A stretch of DNA of 64,000 bases from Opitutia bacterium (GTDB lineage: Bacteria; Verrucomicrobiota; Verrucomicrobiia; Opitutales; Opitutaceae). The translations under genes and the position numbers were made by a program. Positions 56,528-64,000 of this stretch are shown here, one piece after another (the first letter of the stretch is position 1; the number at the start of each line of letters is the position of its first letter). The DNA lies in NCBI GenBank assembly GCA_016187925.1, contig JACPIS010000037.1, positions 124,001 to 188,000 of the forward strand. Reading direction: 5' to 3'. The notes beneath the pieces were generated by a model. It was not told the origin of the DNA. It worked only from the letters and a program-made list of their open reading frames with translations, and searched no databases.

Positions 56528-57601
56528 TCAGTTCTTGGGCGGGAAGGGCGCGCCGGTCGCGGGGGCGGGCTTGCGGGAGCGGCCGAGCTTCTGGCTTTTG
56601 CTGCGGGCGAGTTCGCGCATGTCGACGGCGAGATCGTCTTTCTCGAAGATCTCCTTGCCGAGGATATGCTCCATGATGTCCTCCATCGAGAGCACACCAG
56701 TGGTGGCGCCGAACTCGTCGACGACGACCGCGATCTGCTGGTGCGCCTTGAGGAATTGCTGCAGCGCCTGGCCGACCGTGACGGTCTCGGGCACGAACTG
56801 CACCTCCTGCATCAACTTCTCCATCGGGTCGAAATCCTGGTTGCTGGCCTTGGCCTTGAGCAGATCGCGCCGGCGCACGATGCCGGCGATGTCGTCCATG
56901 TTTTTCCCGTAAACCGGGATGCGGGCGAGGGGGATGTTGGGGTGGTCGCGGAAAACCTCACCGACGGTCGCGTTCTTCGGCAGTGCCGTGACGACGATGC
57001 GGGGCGTCATGATCTCGCTGACGCGCACGTCGTCGAGCGAGAGGGCGTTGGTGATGATGCTGGATTCGCTGCGCGTGAGCGTGCCCTCCTGCGCCCCACG
57101 CTCGGCCAGCAGGATGATCTCGCGGTCGGCCTGGTGCTGGTGGGCCTTCTTGCGGATGACGAATTTGACGACCTGCCGGCACAGCCAGGTGATGGGGTAG
57201 AGCACGCGCTTCATCCAAAGCAGCGGATAGATGATATGCGGTTGCAGGGCGGGGCGGTAGACGACCCCGAGGTTTTTCGGGATGACCTCGGAAACGATCA
57301 GGATGCCGAGCGTCATGCCGCCCGAGATGATGCCTAGCGACGGATGGCCGAACAAATCGGCGCCGAGCGCGCCCACGATGACGGAGCCCAGCGTGTGCGC
57401 CATGGTGTTGAGCGTAAGGATGGAGGAGATGGTTTCGTCCATGTTGTGCCGGAAGCGCTCCAGCAGCTCGCCCCGGGGCGGCTTGGCGCGCTTCAGGGCC
57501 TCGACCTCGGCGGTGGTCGTGCTGAGGATAATCGCCTCCAGCAGCGAGCACCAGAAAGAGGTCGCCAGGGTGAAAACCACCGCGAACGCAAAGACGAGCA
57601 T
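56528..57601 (-). CDS. CNNM/CorC-family membrane protein with CBS pair
   Basis: A 357-residue membrane protein. The N-terminal DUF21/CNNM domain has about four helices (LVFAFAVVFTLATSFWCSLL, MAHTLGSVIVGALGADL, GILIVSEVIPKNLG). A short basic linker is followed by a CBS-pair domain (about residues 190-315; DVRVSEIMTPRIVVTALPKN, FLKAHQQIAVVVDEFGATTG). The C-terminal CorC_HlyC transporter-associated domain is absent or reduced to a basic tail. Family members handle Mg2+ or other divalent ions, and some were first linked to haemolysis. The ATG at 57601 is preferred to a TTG at 57640. It is in an operon with lgt. Confidence 0.88.
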   Translation of the reverse strand: MLVFAFAVVFTLATSFWCSLLEAIILSTTTAEVEALKRAKPPRGELLERFRHNMDETISSILTLNTMAHTLGSVIVGALGADLFGHPSLGIISGGMTLGILIVSEVIPKNLGVVYRPALQPHIIYPLLWMKRVLYPITWLCRQVVKFVIRKKAHQHQADREIILLAERGAQEGTLTRSESSIITNALSLDDVRVSEIMTPRIVVTALPKNATVGEVFRDHPNIPLARIPVYGKNMDDIAGIVRRRDLLKAKASNQDFDPMEKLMQEVQFVPETVTVGQALQQFLKAHQQIAVVVDEFGATTGVLSMEDIMEHILGKEIFEKDDLAVDMRELARSKSQKLGRSRKPAPATGAPFPPKN

Positions 57602-57731
57602 GAGGACAGTGTAGGTGGGGCCGGGTCCGGTTGAACACAATATCTTTTAGCCGGCTGCGTCCGGCGTTATGACCACGGTCCCGCCCAAAGTTTCCTTGCC
57701 CGCGCCGCGCCCGGTTCGCTTAGTGGAGCGC

Positions 57732-58829
57732 ATGAGCGCCCTCAAGACCACGCCCCTTAACGCGTTTCACCGGCAGCACGGCGGTCGCATGGTGGATTTC
57801 GCCGGCTGGGACATGCCGGTCCAGTACAAGAGCATCCTCGATGAGCACAAGGCCGTGCGCCAGCGCGTCGGCCTGTTCGACGTGAGCCACATGGGCGAGG
57901 CCGACGTGCAGGGCCCCGAGGCGCTCAAATTCCTCCAGCACCTCGTCACTAACGACTGCAGCAAGCTTTTTCCCGGCCGCATCCTCTATACCGTCATGTG
58001 CTACCCGCACGGCGGCGTGGTCGACGACCTGCTGGTCTACATGCGCGGCGAGGGCGACTACCTGCTTTGCATCAACGCCGGCAACATCGACAAGGACATC
58101 GCCTGGCTCCAGGAGCAGGTGAAGGGCTTCAACTGCACGGTCGTTGATCGCTCGCCGGAGTACGCGCAGCTCGCCATTCAGGGCCCGCGCGGCGCCGAGC
58201 TGGTGCAGACGCTGACCAAGGCGAATCTCGCCGACATCAAATACTACCACTTCGCCCACGGCGAGGTGGCCGGCATCAAGTGCCTCCTCAGCCGCACCGG
58301 CTACACGGGTGAAGACGGCTTCGAGCTTTACTGCGCCGCGGCCGACGGAGTGAAGCTCGCCGAGGCCATCGTGGCCGCCGGCGCGCCGTTCGGACTCGAA
58401 CTGGCCGGCCTGGGCGCGCGCGACAGCCTGCGTCTCGAGGCGGGTTTCCCGCTCTACGGCCACGAGATCACGCAGGACATCAACCCCATCGCAGCCGGCC
58501 TCGGCTGGGTGGTGAAGCTCGACAAGGGCCCGTTCATCGGCTCCGAGGTGCTCAAGGCCGAGAAGGACAAGGGCCCGGCCAGGAAGATCGTGTTCTTCAA
58601 GACCGGCGACCGCCGCATCGTCCGCGCGGGTTCGCCCGTGCTCAACGTCGCGGGCACCGAGGTCGGCATCGTCGTCTCCGGCACGCTTTCGCCGATCATC
58701 AACGAGGCCATCGGCTCCGCGCTCGTCGACTCCGCCGCGGCCAAGGACCAGCTCCAGGTCGACATCCGCGGCACGAAACTGAATTTGTCTCTCGTCAAGC
58801 CGCCCTTCGTCCCCCTAAAGAAGAACTGA
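57732..58829 (+). CDS. gcvT: Glycine cleavage system T protein (aminomethyltransferase)
   Basis: Transfers the methylene group from lipoamide-bound aminomethyl on GcvH to tetrahydrofolate, releasing ammonia. The 365-residue protein has the N-terminal VDFAGWDMPVQYKSILDEH and GLFDVSHMGEADVQGPEA blocks, and the folate-binding Asp region CYPHGGVVDDLLVYMRGEGD. The conserved SRTGYTGEDGFELYC and RDSLRLEAGFPLYGHE are also present. The ATG at 57732 is preferred over a start 21 codons upstream. gcvH follows after 11 bp. The decarboxylase gcvP is not in the window. Confidence 0.95.
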   Translation: MSALKTTPLNAFHRQHGGRMVDFAGWDMPVQYKSILDEHKAVRQRVGLFDVSHMGEADVQGPEALKFLQHLVTNDCSKLFPGRILYTVMCYPHGGVVDDLLVYMRGEGDYLLCINAGNIDKDIAWLQEQVKGFNCTVVDRSPEYAQLAIQGPRGAELVQTLTKANLADIKYYHFAHGEVAGIKCLLSRTGYTGEDGFELYCAAADGVKLAEAIVAAGAPFGLELAGLGARDSLRLEAGFPLYGHEITQDINPIAAGLGWVVKLDKGPFIGSEVLKAEKDKGPARKIVFFKTGDRRIVRAGSPVLNVAGTEVGIVVSGTLSPIINEAIGSALVDSAAAKDQLQVDIRGTKLNLSLVKPPFVPLKKN

Positions 58830-58840
58830 ATTTTCCTTCC

Positions 58841-59224
58841 ATGAGCAACATTCCCGCCGATCTCAAATACGCCAAATCCCACGAATGGCTGAAAGTCGCC
58901 GCCGACGGCACCGCGCTCGTCGGCATCACCGACTACGCCCAGAACAGTCTCGGCGACATCACCTTTGTCCAGCTGCCCAAGGTCGGCGCCGCCCTCAAGG
59001 CCGGCGAATCCTTCGGCGTGGTCGAGTCCGTCAAGGCCGCCTCCGACATCTACTCGCCGGTCGCCGGCACGGTGCTCGAGGTCAACAAGGCGCTCGACGC
59101 CAATCCCGAGAAGGTCAACCAGGTGCCCTACACGGACGCGTGGATGATCAAGCTCAAGCTCGCCAATCCCGCCGACGCCAACGGCCTGCTGTCCGCCATC
59201 GATTACGGCAAGACCACGAGCTGA
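58841..59224 (+). CDS. gcvH: Glycine cleavage system H protein
   Basis: Lipoyl-carrier protein of the glycine cleavage system. The 127-residue protein contains KSHEWLKVAADGTALVGITD, then the lipoyl-Lys motif VVESVKAASDIYSPVAGTV (Lys about 64) and a standard C-terminus with WMIKLKLANP. It is the partner of GcvT, coded just upstream. A terminator follows 30 bp after the stop. Confidence 0.97.
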   Translation: MSNIPADLKYAKSHEWLKVAADGTALVGITDYAQNSLGDITFVQLPKVGAALKAGESFGVVESVKAASDIYSPVAGTVLEVNKALDANPEKVNQVPYTDAWMIKLKLANPADANGLLSAIDYGKTTS

Positions 59225-59254
59225 GCCGCAAAGCCGGCGTTTTTTGTTTCCCGA

Positions 59255-59284
59255 GGCGGTCACGGCTGAGCCGGACCGCCTTTT
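59255..59284 (+). terminator. Rho-independent terminator of gcvTH
   Basis: Stem GGCGGTC (59255-59261) with GACCGCC (59274-59280), with a nested CGGC/GCCG pair in the loop, is followed by TTTT. Confidence 0.82.
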
Positions 59285-59293
59285 GCATTGGGG

Positions 59294-59323
59294 AAATAAA
59301 AAGAGCGGCCCGCGGGCCGCTCT
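59294..59323 (-). terminator. Rho-independent terminator of typA
   Basis: The 22-bp perfect palindrome at 59302-59323 (AGAGCGGCCCG/CGGGCCGCTCT) reads on the minus strand into TTTTTATTTCC. It lies just after the typA stop. Confidence 0.85.
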
Positions 59324-59346
59324 GAAGGGTGAGAGACGGAAGCCGG

Positions 59347-61173
59347 TTACTCGCCGGACTTCTTGGCGGAGCGCTCGGCCTTGCGGCGCTCGACATCCTT
59401 GAGGATGCGCTTGCGCAGGCGGAGGTTTTTCGGCGTGACCTCGACGAACTCGTCGGCGGCGATGTATTCGATCGAGCGCTCGAGCGAGAGCTTGGTTGCA
59501 GGCGTGAGGCCGGCGGCGACGCCTTCGCCCTGGGAGCGGAAGTTGGTGAGCTTCTTCTCGCGCACGGCGTTGACGGAGATGTCCTCGTTGCGGGGATTCT
59601 CGCCGACGATCATGCCTTCGTACACTTGCTCGCCGGGATTGACGAAGAGCTTGCCGCGCTCCTGGCACATGACCAGGGCGTAGGAAGTGGTCTCGCCGGC
59701 CTCGGTGGCGATGAGCGTGCCCGTGATGCGGGTGAGCACCTCGCCGGCGTAGGGGCCGTATTCCTTGAACAAGTGGCTGAGCACGCCGCGGCCGCTGGTG
59801 GCGTTGACGACGTCGATCTCCATGCCGATGAGGCCGCGGGTGGTGATGGTGGCCTCGATCATGGTGGAGTGCGGGAGCTTCTCCATGTTGGTCAGCTGGC
59901 CCTTGCGGTTGGCCAGATTCTGCATGATGGCGCCGACGCACTCGTCCGGGATCTCGATCCAGACGGTCTCGTAGGGCTCCAGGCGTTTGCCGTCGACGAC
60001 CTTCTCGATGACGGTCGGGCGGGAGACGAGGAGCTCGAAGCCCTCGCGGCGCATCGTCTCGACGAGCACGGCCACCTGCATGGCGCCGCGGGCCTTGACG
60101 TTGTAGACGCCGGCCTTGTCGGAGTCCTCGATGTAGATGGAGACGTTGGTCTTCAGCTCGCGCATAAGACGCTCGCGCAGCTGGCGGGAGGTGACGAGCT
60201 TGCCTTCCTGGCCGACGAGCGGGCCGTCGTTGACGCAGAACTGCATCTCGAGGGTCGGCGGGTCGATCTGGGTGAAGGGCAGGGCGTGGGCTTCCTCGCG
60301 GACGTCGAGCGTGTCGCCGATGTCGACATCCTCGAAGCCGGAGAGACCGACGATGTTGCCGGCGGAGGCCGACTCGACCTCGCGCTGGCCGAGGCCGGTG
60401 AACTCGAAAATCTTGGTGATCTTGGCGCGCACGCGCTTGCCGTCGGAGTGGCGGACGACGAAGACGGGATCGCCGACGTTGACCTTGCCGCCGAGGATCT
60501 TGCCGACGGCGATGCGGCCCACGTAGTCGCTCCAGTCGATGTTGGAAACGAGCATGTGGAACGGCTCGTCGGGCTTGGCGAAAGGAGGCGGGACGTGCTC
60601 GATGATGGTTTCGAAGAGGGGCGACATGTCCTTCTTCTCCTCGCCGAGGTGATACATCATGTAGCCGTCGCGGCCGGAGCCGTAGACGACCGGGGCGTCG
60701 AACTGCTCCTCGGTCGCATTGAGTTCCATGAGGAGCTCGAGCACCTTGTCGTACATCTTGGCCGGGTCGGCGTTCTCGCGGTCGATCTTGTTGATGACGA
60801 TGACGACCTTGAGGCCGTGGGCGAGAGCCTTGCGGAGCACGAAGCGGGTCTGGGCCTGGGGGCCGTCATAGGCGTCGATCACGAGCAGCACGCCATCGAC
60901 CATGCGGAGGGCGCGCTCCACCTCGCCGCCGAAGTCGGCGTGGCCGGGGGTGTCGAGGATGTTGACGATCTTGTCCTTCCAGTGGACGGAAGTGTTCTTG
61001 GCCTTGATGGTGATGCCCTTCTCCTTCTCGAGGTCCATGGAATCCATGGCGCGTTCCTCGACGCGTTGGTTGGCGCGGTAGACGCCGCCTTCCTTGAGGA
61101 GTTTGTCGACGAGGGTGGTCTTCCCGTGGTCGACGTGGGCGATAATGGCGATATTGCGGATGTTCTGGTTCAT
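59347..61173 (-). CDS. typA: Ribosome-associated GTPase TypA/BipA
   Basis: Translational GTPase of the BipA type, acting on the 50S subunit during assembly and stress. The G domain starts at once: [20 protein letters not shown] (G1), the switch region [27 protein letters not shown] (G3) and [12 protein letters not shown] (G4). Domains resembling EF-G II, III and V and the BipA-specific C-terminal domain ([38 protein letters not shown]) follow. The length of 608 is standard. The ATG at 61173 is chosen; an upstream extension of 124 codons runs through a terminator-like hairpin and is not coding. Confidence 0.97.
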   Translation of the reverse strand: MNQNIRNIAIIAHVDHGKTTLVDKLLKEGGVYRANQRVEERAMDSMDLEKEKGITIKAKNTSVHWKDKIVNILDTPGHADFGGEVERALRMVDGVLLVIDAYDGPQAQTRFVLRKALAHGLKVVIVINKIDRENADPAKMYDKVLELLMELNATEEQFDAPVVYGSGRDGYMMYHLGEEKKDMSPLFETIIEHVPPPFAKPDEPFHMLVSNIDWSDYVGRIAVGKILGGKVNVGDPVFVVRHSDGKRVRAKITKIFEFTGLGQREVESASAGNIVGLSGFEDVDIGDTLDVREEAHALPFTQIDPPTLEMQFCVNDGPLVGQEGKLVTSRQLRERLMRELKTNVSIYIEDSDKAGVYNVKARGAMQVAVLVETMRREGFELLVSRPTVIEKVVDGKRLEPYETVWIEIPDECVGAIMQNLANRKGQLTNMEKLPHSTMIEATITTRGLIGMEIDVVNATSGRGVLSHLFKEYGPYAGEVLTRITGTLIATEAGETTSYALVMCQERGKLFVNPGEQVYEGMIVGENPRNEDISVNAVREKKLTNFRSQGEGVAAGLTPATKLSLERSIEYIAADEFVEVTPKNLRLRKRILKDVERRKAERSAKKSGE

Positions 61174-61291
61174 GCCGGGCGGCTCGTTGTGATGCGGAAA
61201 AAGGGTCACGGTGCGGCCCGGGTTGATGCTTGGCAAGAAGGAAGCTGACCAAATCCAGCACACCGCCCAAATCCCACCCCGCCAAGCAGAA

Positions 61292-61376
61292 AACCCCTCA
61301 CGGACAGCGCGCCGGGCCGGGCTAAGGGCCGAGGTTCCGGGCCTAAAGGGCTGCCCGGCGCGCTGCCAAAGGGGTT
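61292..61376 (-). terminator. Large two-part hairpin in the typA upstream region
   Basis: An outer 7-bp stem (AACCCCT at 61292-61298 with AGGGGTT at 61370-61376) encloses a perfect 13-bp stem (CAGCGCGCCGGGC at 61305-61317 with GCCCGGCGCGCTG at 61353-61365). On the minus strand the 3' arm runs into GGGGTTTTCTG. It may be a second terminator behind the RNA candidate or a structured typA leader. Confidence 0.6.
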
Positions 61377-61379
61377 CTA

Positions 61380-61419
61380 TAAAAAGAATAAGGCCCGGGG
61401 ACCTTGCGGTCTCCGGGCC
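61380..61419 (-). terminator. Intrinsic terminator of a minus-strand transcript upstream of typA
   Basis: On the minus strand the stem GGCCCGGAGACC-GCAA-GGTC continues as CCCGGGCC (61392-61419; one A-C mismatch) and is followed by TTATTCTTTTT. Since no protein gene lies just upstream, it implies a non-coding transcript. Confidence 0.88.
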
Positions 61420-62270
61420 AAATTCGGGGGTGGGCGCTCGCCACGCGCTCTTTCCCGTTCGCACCACGTTTGGCGCTCTCGCCGAATGGCGGGCCAGGTG
61501 CTTCCCGACGCTACTCACCGCGGCAGGCGATGATTTCGGTCTCATAGCGGGACCGTTCCGACCCTTTCAGACCGGAATCTCTCGAGTGAGGCCTCTACGC
61601 CCGGTTCGGTGATCATCTGCCGATGATTCGCTCGCCGGACGGGTGCTGGCACGCCTTCAAGTATCTTTCGCACCGGCACCTTGACCACGGGGACGGCCAC
61701 AGTTTTTGGCTGTGCGTTGGCCCCGTGCGACGGGTCTGACCTCTTACCTCTCAGGCTGCGTTTGACTTGGAGTTGGGTGACGCGTTTTTCGCGCCGCCCC
61801 AAGCTTGGAAGGCTGGCGGGTTGTTGCCTATCCCGCGCCGCTCCACGCCGCGCCGTGTCCCTTGCGCGCCCAGCCAGTTGCGCCAGCCGGGCCTTTTGGA
61901 GGGTGCGACCCCTCCCGAACACGTCGCTGCGTCCTGGTCGTGCAGTAGCAGCCATAACCCTCTGGGTAACTGCATCAGTGCAGGGCCCGAAACAGGCCCT
62001 GGACCTGACTCGGCTCGGACGCGGTTTCTGATTTCGCGCCTGGCCGCACAGCTCCTTTGTCGCATGAACTGGATCGGTTGCGACACCGTCCAGAGGAACT
62101 GGTGATATATGCCTGTGCGTGGCTTGCGCCACGGAGGGGTGGACCGCACCAGTTGCGGTCGACCTTTCCCCGGTTGCCCGGGATTATCCCAGCCGCGCTC
62201 TCAGCGGGTTTTTCATGCCGCCGCGCTGCGACTGTTCTATCAAGGAACGAGTAGGAAAATGCGGTTTCTC
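61392..62270 (-). ncRNA. Candidate structured non-coding RNA, about 0.9 kb
   Basis: No reading frame in this block looks like a protein: the longest frames are low-complexity, Arg/Pro/Ser-rich and lack a start with a ribosome-binding site. Stable local hairpins are frequent. Examples are 62118-62133 (CGTGGC-GCAA-GCCACG on the minus strand), 62169-62182 (CCCGG-GCAA-CCGGG), 62142-62160 (GACCGCA/TGCGGTC), 61981-62001 (CAGGGCC/GGCCCTG), 61898-61915, 61686-61727 (nested) and 61612-61627. GNRA-type GCAA loops occur only when read on the minus strand, which agrees with the minus-strand terminator at its end. Signatures of tmRNA, RNase P, SRP RNA, 6S and group I/II introns were looked for and not found. 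The 5' end and promoter are not defined; boundaries are approximate. Confidence 0.5.
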
Positions 62271-62318
62271 CTCTGAAAGTCACGGGTTTGTTGCCCACAT
62301 CTTCTTCACCGGCGCGGA

Positions 62319-62366
62319 GCGGTGAATAACTTGTGAGCGACATTTGCCTCACCGGTTATTCACCGC
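62319..62366. repeat. Perfect 12-bp inverted repeat with nested stem
   Basis: GCGGTGAATAAC (62319-62330) and GTTATTCACCGC (62355-62366) flank a nested GTGAG/CTCAC (62333-62337 and 62348-62352). Each outer arm contains TTATTCACC, one base away from a DnaA-box consensus. It could be an operator or a transcript-end hairpin for the gene at 62507-63133; no T-run is present. Confidence 0.55.
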
Positions 62367-62506
62367 AACGGACGCGCGGCGCATCCCTTGCAACTGCCTC
62401 ATTTGGGCGGCAGTTGAGGGTCCGCCGACAGGCCTGCGCGCTGCCCCCGCGGCAGGTCGGTGCATAAGTTTGCCACCCGGCACGACGCGATTTCTTCGGG
62501 TCAGTT
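62367..62506. other. Intergenic stretch with a small hairpin
   Basis: Between the inverted repeat and the glycosyltransferase-like gene, a 7-bp stem AACTGCC/GGCAGTT (62392-62398 and 62409-62415) is the only structure noted. No gene or promoter was recognised. Confidence 0.4.
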
Positions 62507-63133
62507 TTACCTCTCTGCCAACAGGCCTTGCGCCACTGCCCGATGCCAGTCGGTTAGCGTGTCGACATCGTCGGCCATCGGCAGCTCCGCCAAACTCAAT
62601 CCGCCGCGGCGGATGTGCTCGCGCGTTTGGCCCAGCACGCTGGCAGTGCTCCAGGCGATGCCGGCAAACAAGCCCGGCTGCGGTGCGCGCAGTCCGATCA
62701 GATAGTAGCCGCCGTCGGTCGCCGGCCCGAGGACCACGTCGGCTTGCGCGAGCGCGCGGTCAGCCGAGCGCAAAAGCGCGGCATCCAGCGAGGGACAGTC
62801 GCCGCCGAGCGCGATGACCTTGCGCGCTCCGTGATGGCGGAACGCATCAGCGAAGGCGTCGGCGAGACGCGCCCCGAGGTCGCCCGCGCATTGCGGCTGG
62901 AAGTCGAGCGGGGCGTGGGCGAGCGGAGCGAGCCACGCGCGCATCGCCGGCCCCGCCTCCGGCGGATCGTAATAGACGACGGACCGGTGCTCGCCCGGGA
63001 GTGCCCCTATCTGTCGCTCGACCAGTTGGCGGTAGATGGCGCACGCCTTCGCCGCGCCGATCTCGGCGGCCAGCCGCGTCTTCACCGCGCCGGCGACGGG
63101 CGCCTTGAGCAGCAGGGCGAGGGCGGTGGTCAT
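62507..63133 (-). CDS. TIGR04282-type glycosyltransferase-like protein (DUF2064)
   Basis: A 208-residue protein of the DUF2064 group. It has the nucleotidyltransferase-like start LALLLKAPVAGAVKTRLAAE (the KTRL motif), the metal-site segment VIALGGDCPSLDAALL, and VVLGPATDGGYYLIGL. Family members have a GT-A fold, and TIGR04282 proteins are often encoded in arsenosugar biosynthesis loci. The actual sugar donor is unknown. The start overlaps the stop of the upstream DUF547 gene (ATGA), so the two are coupled. Confidence 0.82.
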   Translation of the reverse strand: MTTALALLLKAPVAGAVKTRLAAEIGAAKACAIYRQLVERQIGALPGEHRSVVYYDPPEAGPAMRAWLAPLAHAPLDFQPQCAGDLGARLADAFADAFRHHGARKVIALGGDCPSLDAALLRSADRALAQADVVLGPATDGGYYLIGLRAPQPGLFAGIAWSTASVLGQTREHIRRGGLSLAELPMADDVDTLTDWHRAVAQGLLAER

Positions 63134-63918
63134 GGCTTCGGCCGGTCGATGGAATTCAGCGACCAGTCGTAAGCGAGGTAGCTGACGCGCCACGGACCGG
63201 GGTCGGCCTCGATCGCGCGGCGCACCTCGTCCGGCGCGTATTTGGCCGCGGCCAAGAGGGCGGCGCGGTCGTCGTTTCCGAAATCCTTCTGATACCACTT
63301 GAAGATGCTCGAAAGCTGTGCGGTCTTCGCCGCCAGGTCGAAGCGGTTGCGGGCACTGTCGCGCAGGAAGAGCCGGCCTTGGTCGTCGAGTTGTGTGTCC
63401 AGCTTGCCGGCCTCGTAGGCCTCCGTGCGGAGGATCGGGCACGAGCCGGATGCGCAGTTGAGGGCGAAGTGCGCGCGGGCGTCCTTGAACTGTGCGCGGA
63501 TCACCTCGTGCTCGATCTGGTTGAGCGTGTACTTCCGGCCGCCGACGACGGCGAGCGCGATGTCCCACGCGGTGGTCTTGAGCAGCGAGCCGAGCGCAAT
63601 GCCGCCGGTGCCGATCTCCGTGATGCTCTTCGCCGGCTCGCGGTCGATTATGAGTTTCAGCGTGTAGGCGTTGTAGGCGTTGAGCCAGAGGGCCAGACGC
63701 TCCTGGTCGCTCGCGAGCCCGGCGGGATCCGTCGCCGCCAGTTGCTCCAGGTAGCGCGGCAGGCGGGCGTCCAGCTTGAGCGCGGCGTAGTCGACCCGAC
63801 CGTCCCTGACGTGCGCCGCCAGCACTTGGCTGAAGAGCGAATGATCCGGCGCGCTGCTGCGGCCGGTGAGTCCGAGCGCGAGAAAGACGAATCCGGTGGC
63901 AAGGAATTGGATTTTCAT
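63130..63918 (-). CDS. DUF547 secreted protein
   Basis: A 262-residue exported protein. The signal peptide (ATGFVFLALGLTGRSSAPD) is followed by the DUF547 domain with LALWLNAYNAYTLKLIID, LNQIEHEVIRAQFKDARAHF and ALNCASGSCPILRTEAYEA. That last block has a conserved Cys pair reminiscent of papain-like folds, although activity in the family is unproven. The start overlaps the stop of a further upstream frame (ATGA). DUF547 genes frequently neighbour TIGR04282 genes in arsenosugar-type loci, and that is the order seen here. Confidence 0.85.
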   Translation of the reverse strand: MKIQFLATGFVFLALGLTGRSSAPDHSLFSQVLAAHVRDGRVDYAALKLDARLPRYLEQLAATDPAGLASDQERLALWLNAYNAYTLKLIIDREPAKSITEIGTGGIALGSLLKTTAWDIALAVVGGRKYTLNQIEHEVIRAQFKDARAHFALNCASGSCPILRTEAYEAGKLDTQLDDQGRLFLRDSARNRFDLAAKTAQLSSIFKWYQKDFGNDDRAALLAAAKYAPDEVRRAIEADPGPWRVSYLAYDWSLNSIDRPKP

Positions 63919-64000
63919 GAAAGGAGGGAGCGGGCGCGGGCCGGTGGGACTGGTTCCGGGCGGTATTCGGCGGAGAGTTGTTCGGGCGGCGTGCCGAACA
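63915..64000 (-). CDS. C-terminal end of an upstream gene, cut by window edge
   Basis: An open frame enters from the right edge and reads FGTPPEQLSAEYRPEPVPPA then RARSLLS before a TGA that overlaps the DUF547 start (ATGA). The tight overlap, the same pattern used by the next two genes, suggests a real upstream gene of the same operon. With only 27 residues visible, the product cannot be named. Confidence 0.5.
   Translation of the reverse strand, partial: FGTPPEQLSAEYRPEPVPPARARSLLS

Noticed and set aside
61174-61545. N-terminal extension of TypA to 61545
   Set aside because: The extension crosses two terminator-like hairpins and has no similarity to BipA; the G1 motif follows directly after the ATG at 61173.
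61542-62132. A 196-codon open frame on the minus strand
   Set aside because: It lies over the hairpin-rich block, is Arg/Pro/Ser-rich without domain-like pattern, has no ribosome-binding site, and its codon choice does not look like that of the neighbours.
61392-62270. tmRNA, RNase P RNA, SRP RNA, 6S RNA or group I/II intron
   Set aside because: None of their conserved cores was found: no GGTTCGANTCC T-loop with CCA, no GAGGAAAGTCC, no GGAAGCAGC loop, no group II domain V. A GGTAAGAG match near 61750 was tested against RNase P but the flanks do not fit.
62319-62366. Replication origin with DnaA boxes
   Set aside because: Both box-like motifs differ from the consensus, there is no cluster of further boxes or AT-rich unwinding region, and dnaA/dnaN are absent.

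Overview
The window looks like a chromosomal segment of a GC-rich Verrucomicrobiota bacterium, most likely of the family Opitutaceae. Three things point there: a TonB-dependent receptor whose mature N-terminus has the 'LSPFKVSADKDKGY' style typical of that family, a four-gene pilus/secretin cluster of the kind named after Akkermansia Amuc_1098-1101, and an envelope-rich gene set with many ATGA/GTGA start-stop overlaps. No rRNA, tRNA, CRISPR array, prophage or plasmid module was seen. Assignment is by reading motifs; no database search was run.

Layout. 1-1257: a matrixin-like metalloprotease (cut by the left edge) coupled to a secreted protein. 1356-7919: guaB, menC-menE, a small-protein/nucleotidyltransferase pair and polX. 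8015-15626: an orphan sensor kinase, a cytidylate-kinase-like protein, a TonB_C-like secreted protein, a ROK sugar kinase, a polyprenyl glycosylphosphotransferase and a GspB/ExeA-like pair. 15741-22282: ftsB-like, a UDPGP-family pyrophosphorylase, a phosphohexomutase and glycogen phosphorylase. 22577-30773: a DUF5916 outer-membrane protein, a double TonB_C protein, and an anti-sigma/sensor/ECF-sigma operon (CnrYXH-like order) divergent from the TonB-dependent receptor. 30860-35558: a DUF1294 protein, the pyruvate dehydrogenase genes and a NUDIX hydrolase. 35638-41253: the Amuc_1098-1101-like cluster. 41254-44043: a repeat-rich accessory island with a REP-associated transposase, tandem repeats, a 5'-3' exonuclease gene and an array of palindromes. 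44044-64000: an orphan response regulator, aguB-aguA, a lipoprotein, rpsA, a GNAT enzyme, a primary-type sigma factor, glmS-trpE, glgC, a CNNM/CorC protein with lgt, gcvT-gcvH, typA, a 1.3-kb gene-free block, and the end of an operon resembling arsenosugar-associated loci.

Functional threads. Storage and sugar-nucleotide metabolism recurs (glgC, glgP, phosphohexomutase, UDPGP enzyme, ROK kinase, glmS, glycosylphosphotransferase). Envelope assembly is the second theme (secretin cluster, GspB/ExeA-like pair, lgt, FtsB-like, TonB-dependent uptake). The rest is housekeeping: PDH, glycine cleavage, menaquinone steps, IMP dehydrogenase, S1, TypA and the sigma factor.

The strongest candidate for something undescribed is the minus-strand block at about 61380-62270. 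It has no convincing protein gene, many hairpins (three with GCAA loops on the minus strand), and a strong intrinsic terminator on that strand. It reads like an independently transcribed structured RNA about 0.9 kb long. Other notable items are the REP-transposase island, five different palindromes in a row at 43742-43966, and a dispersed repeat kept in frame inside the pdhC coding sequence.
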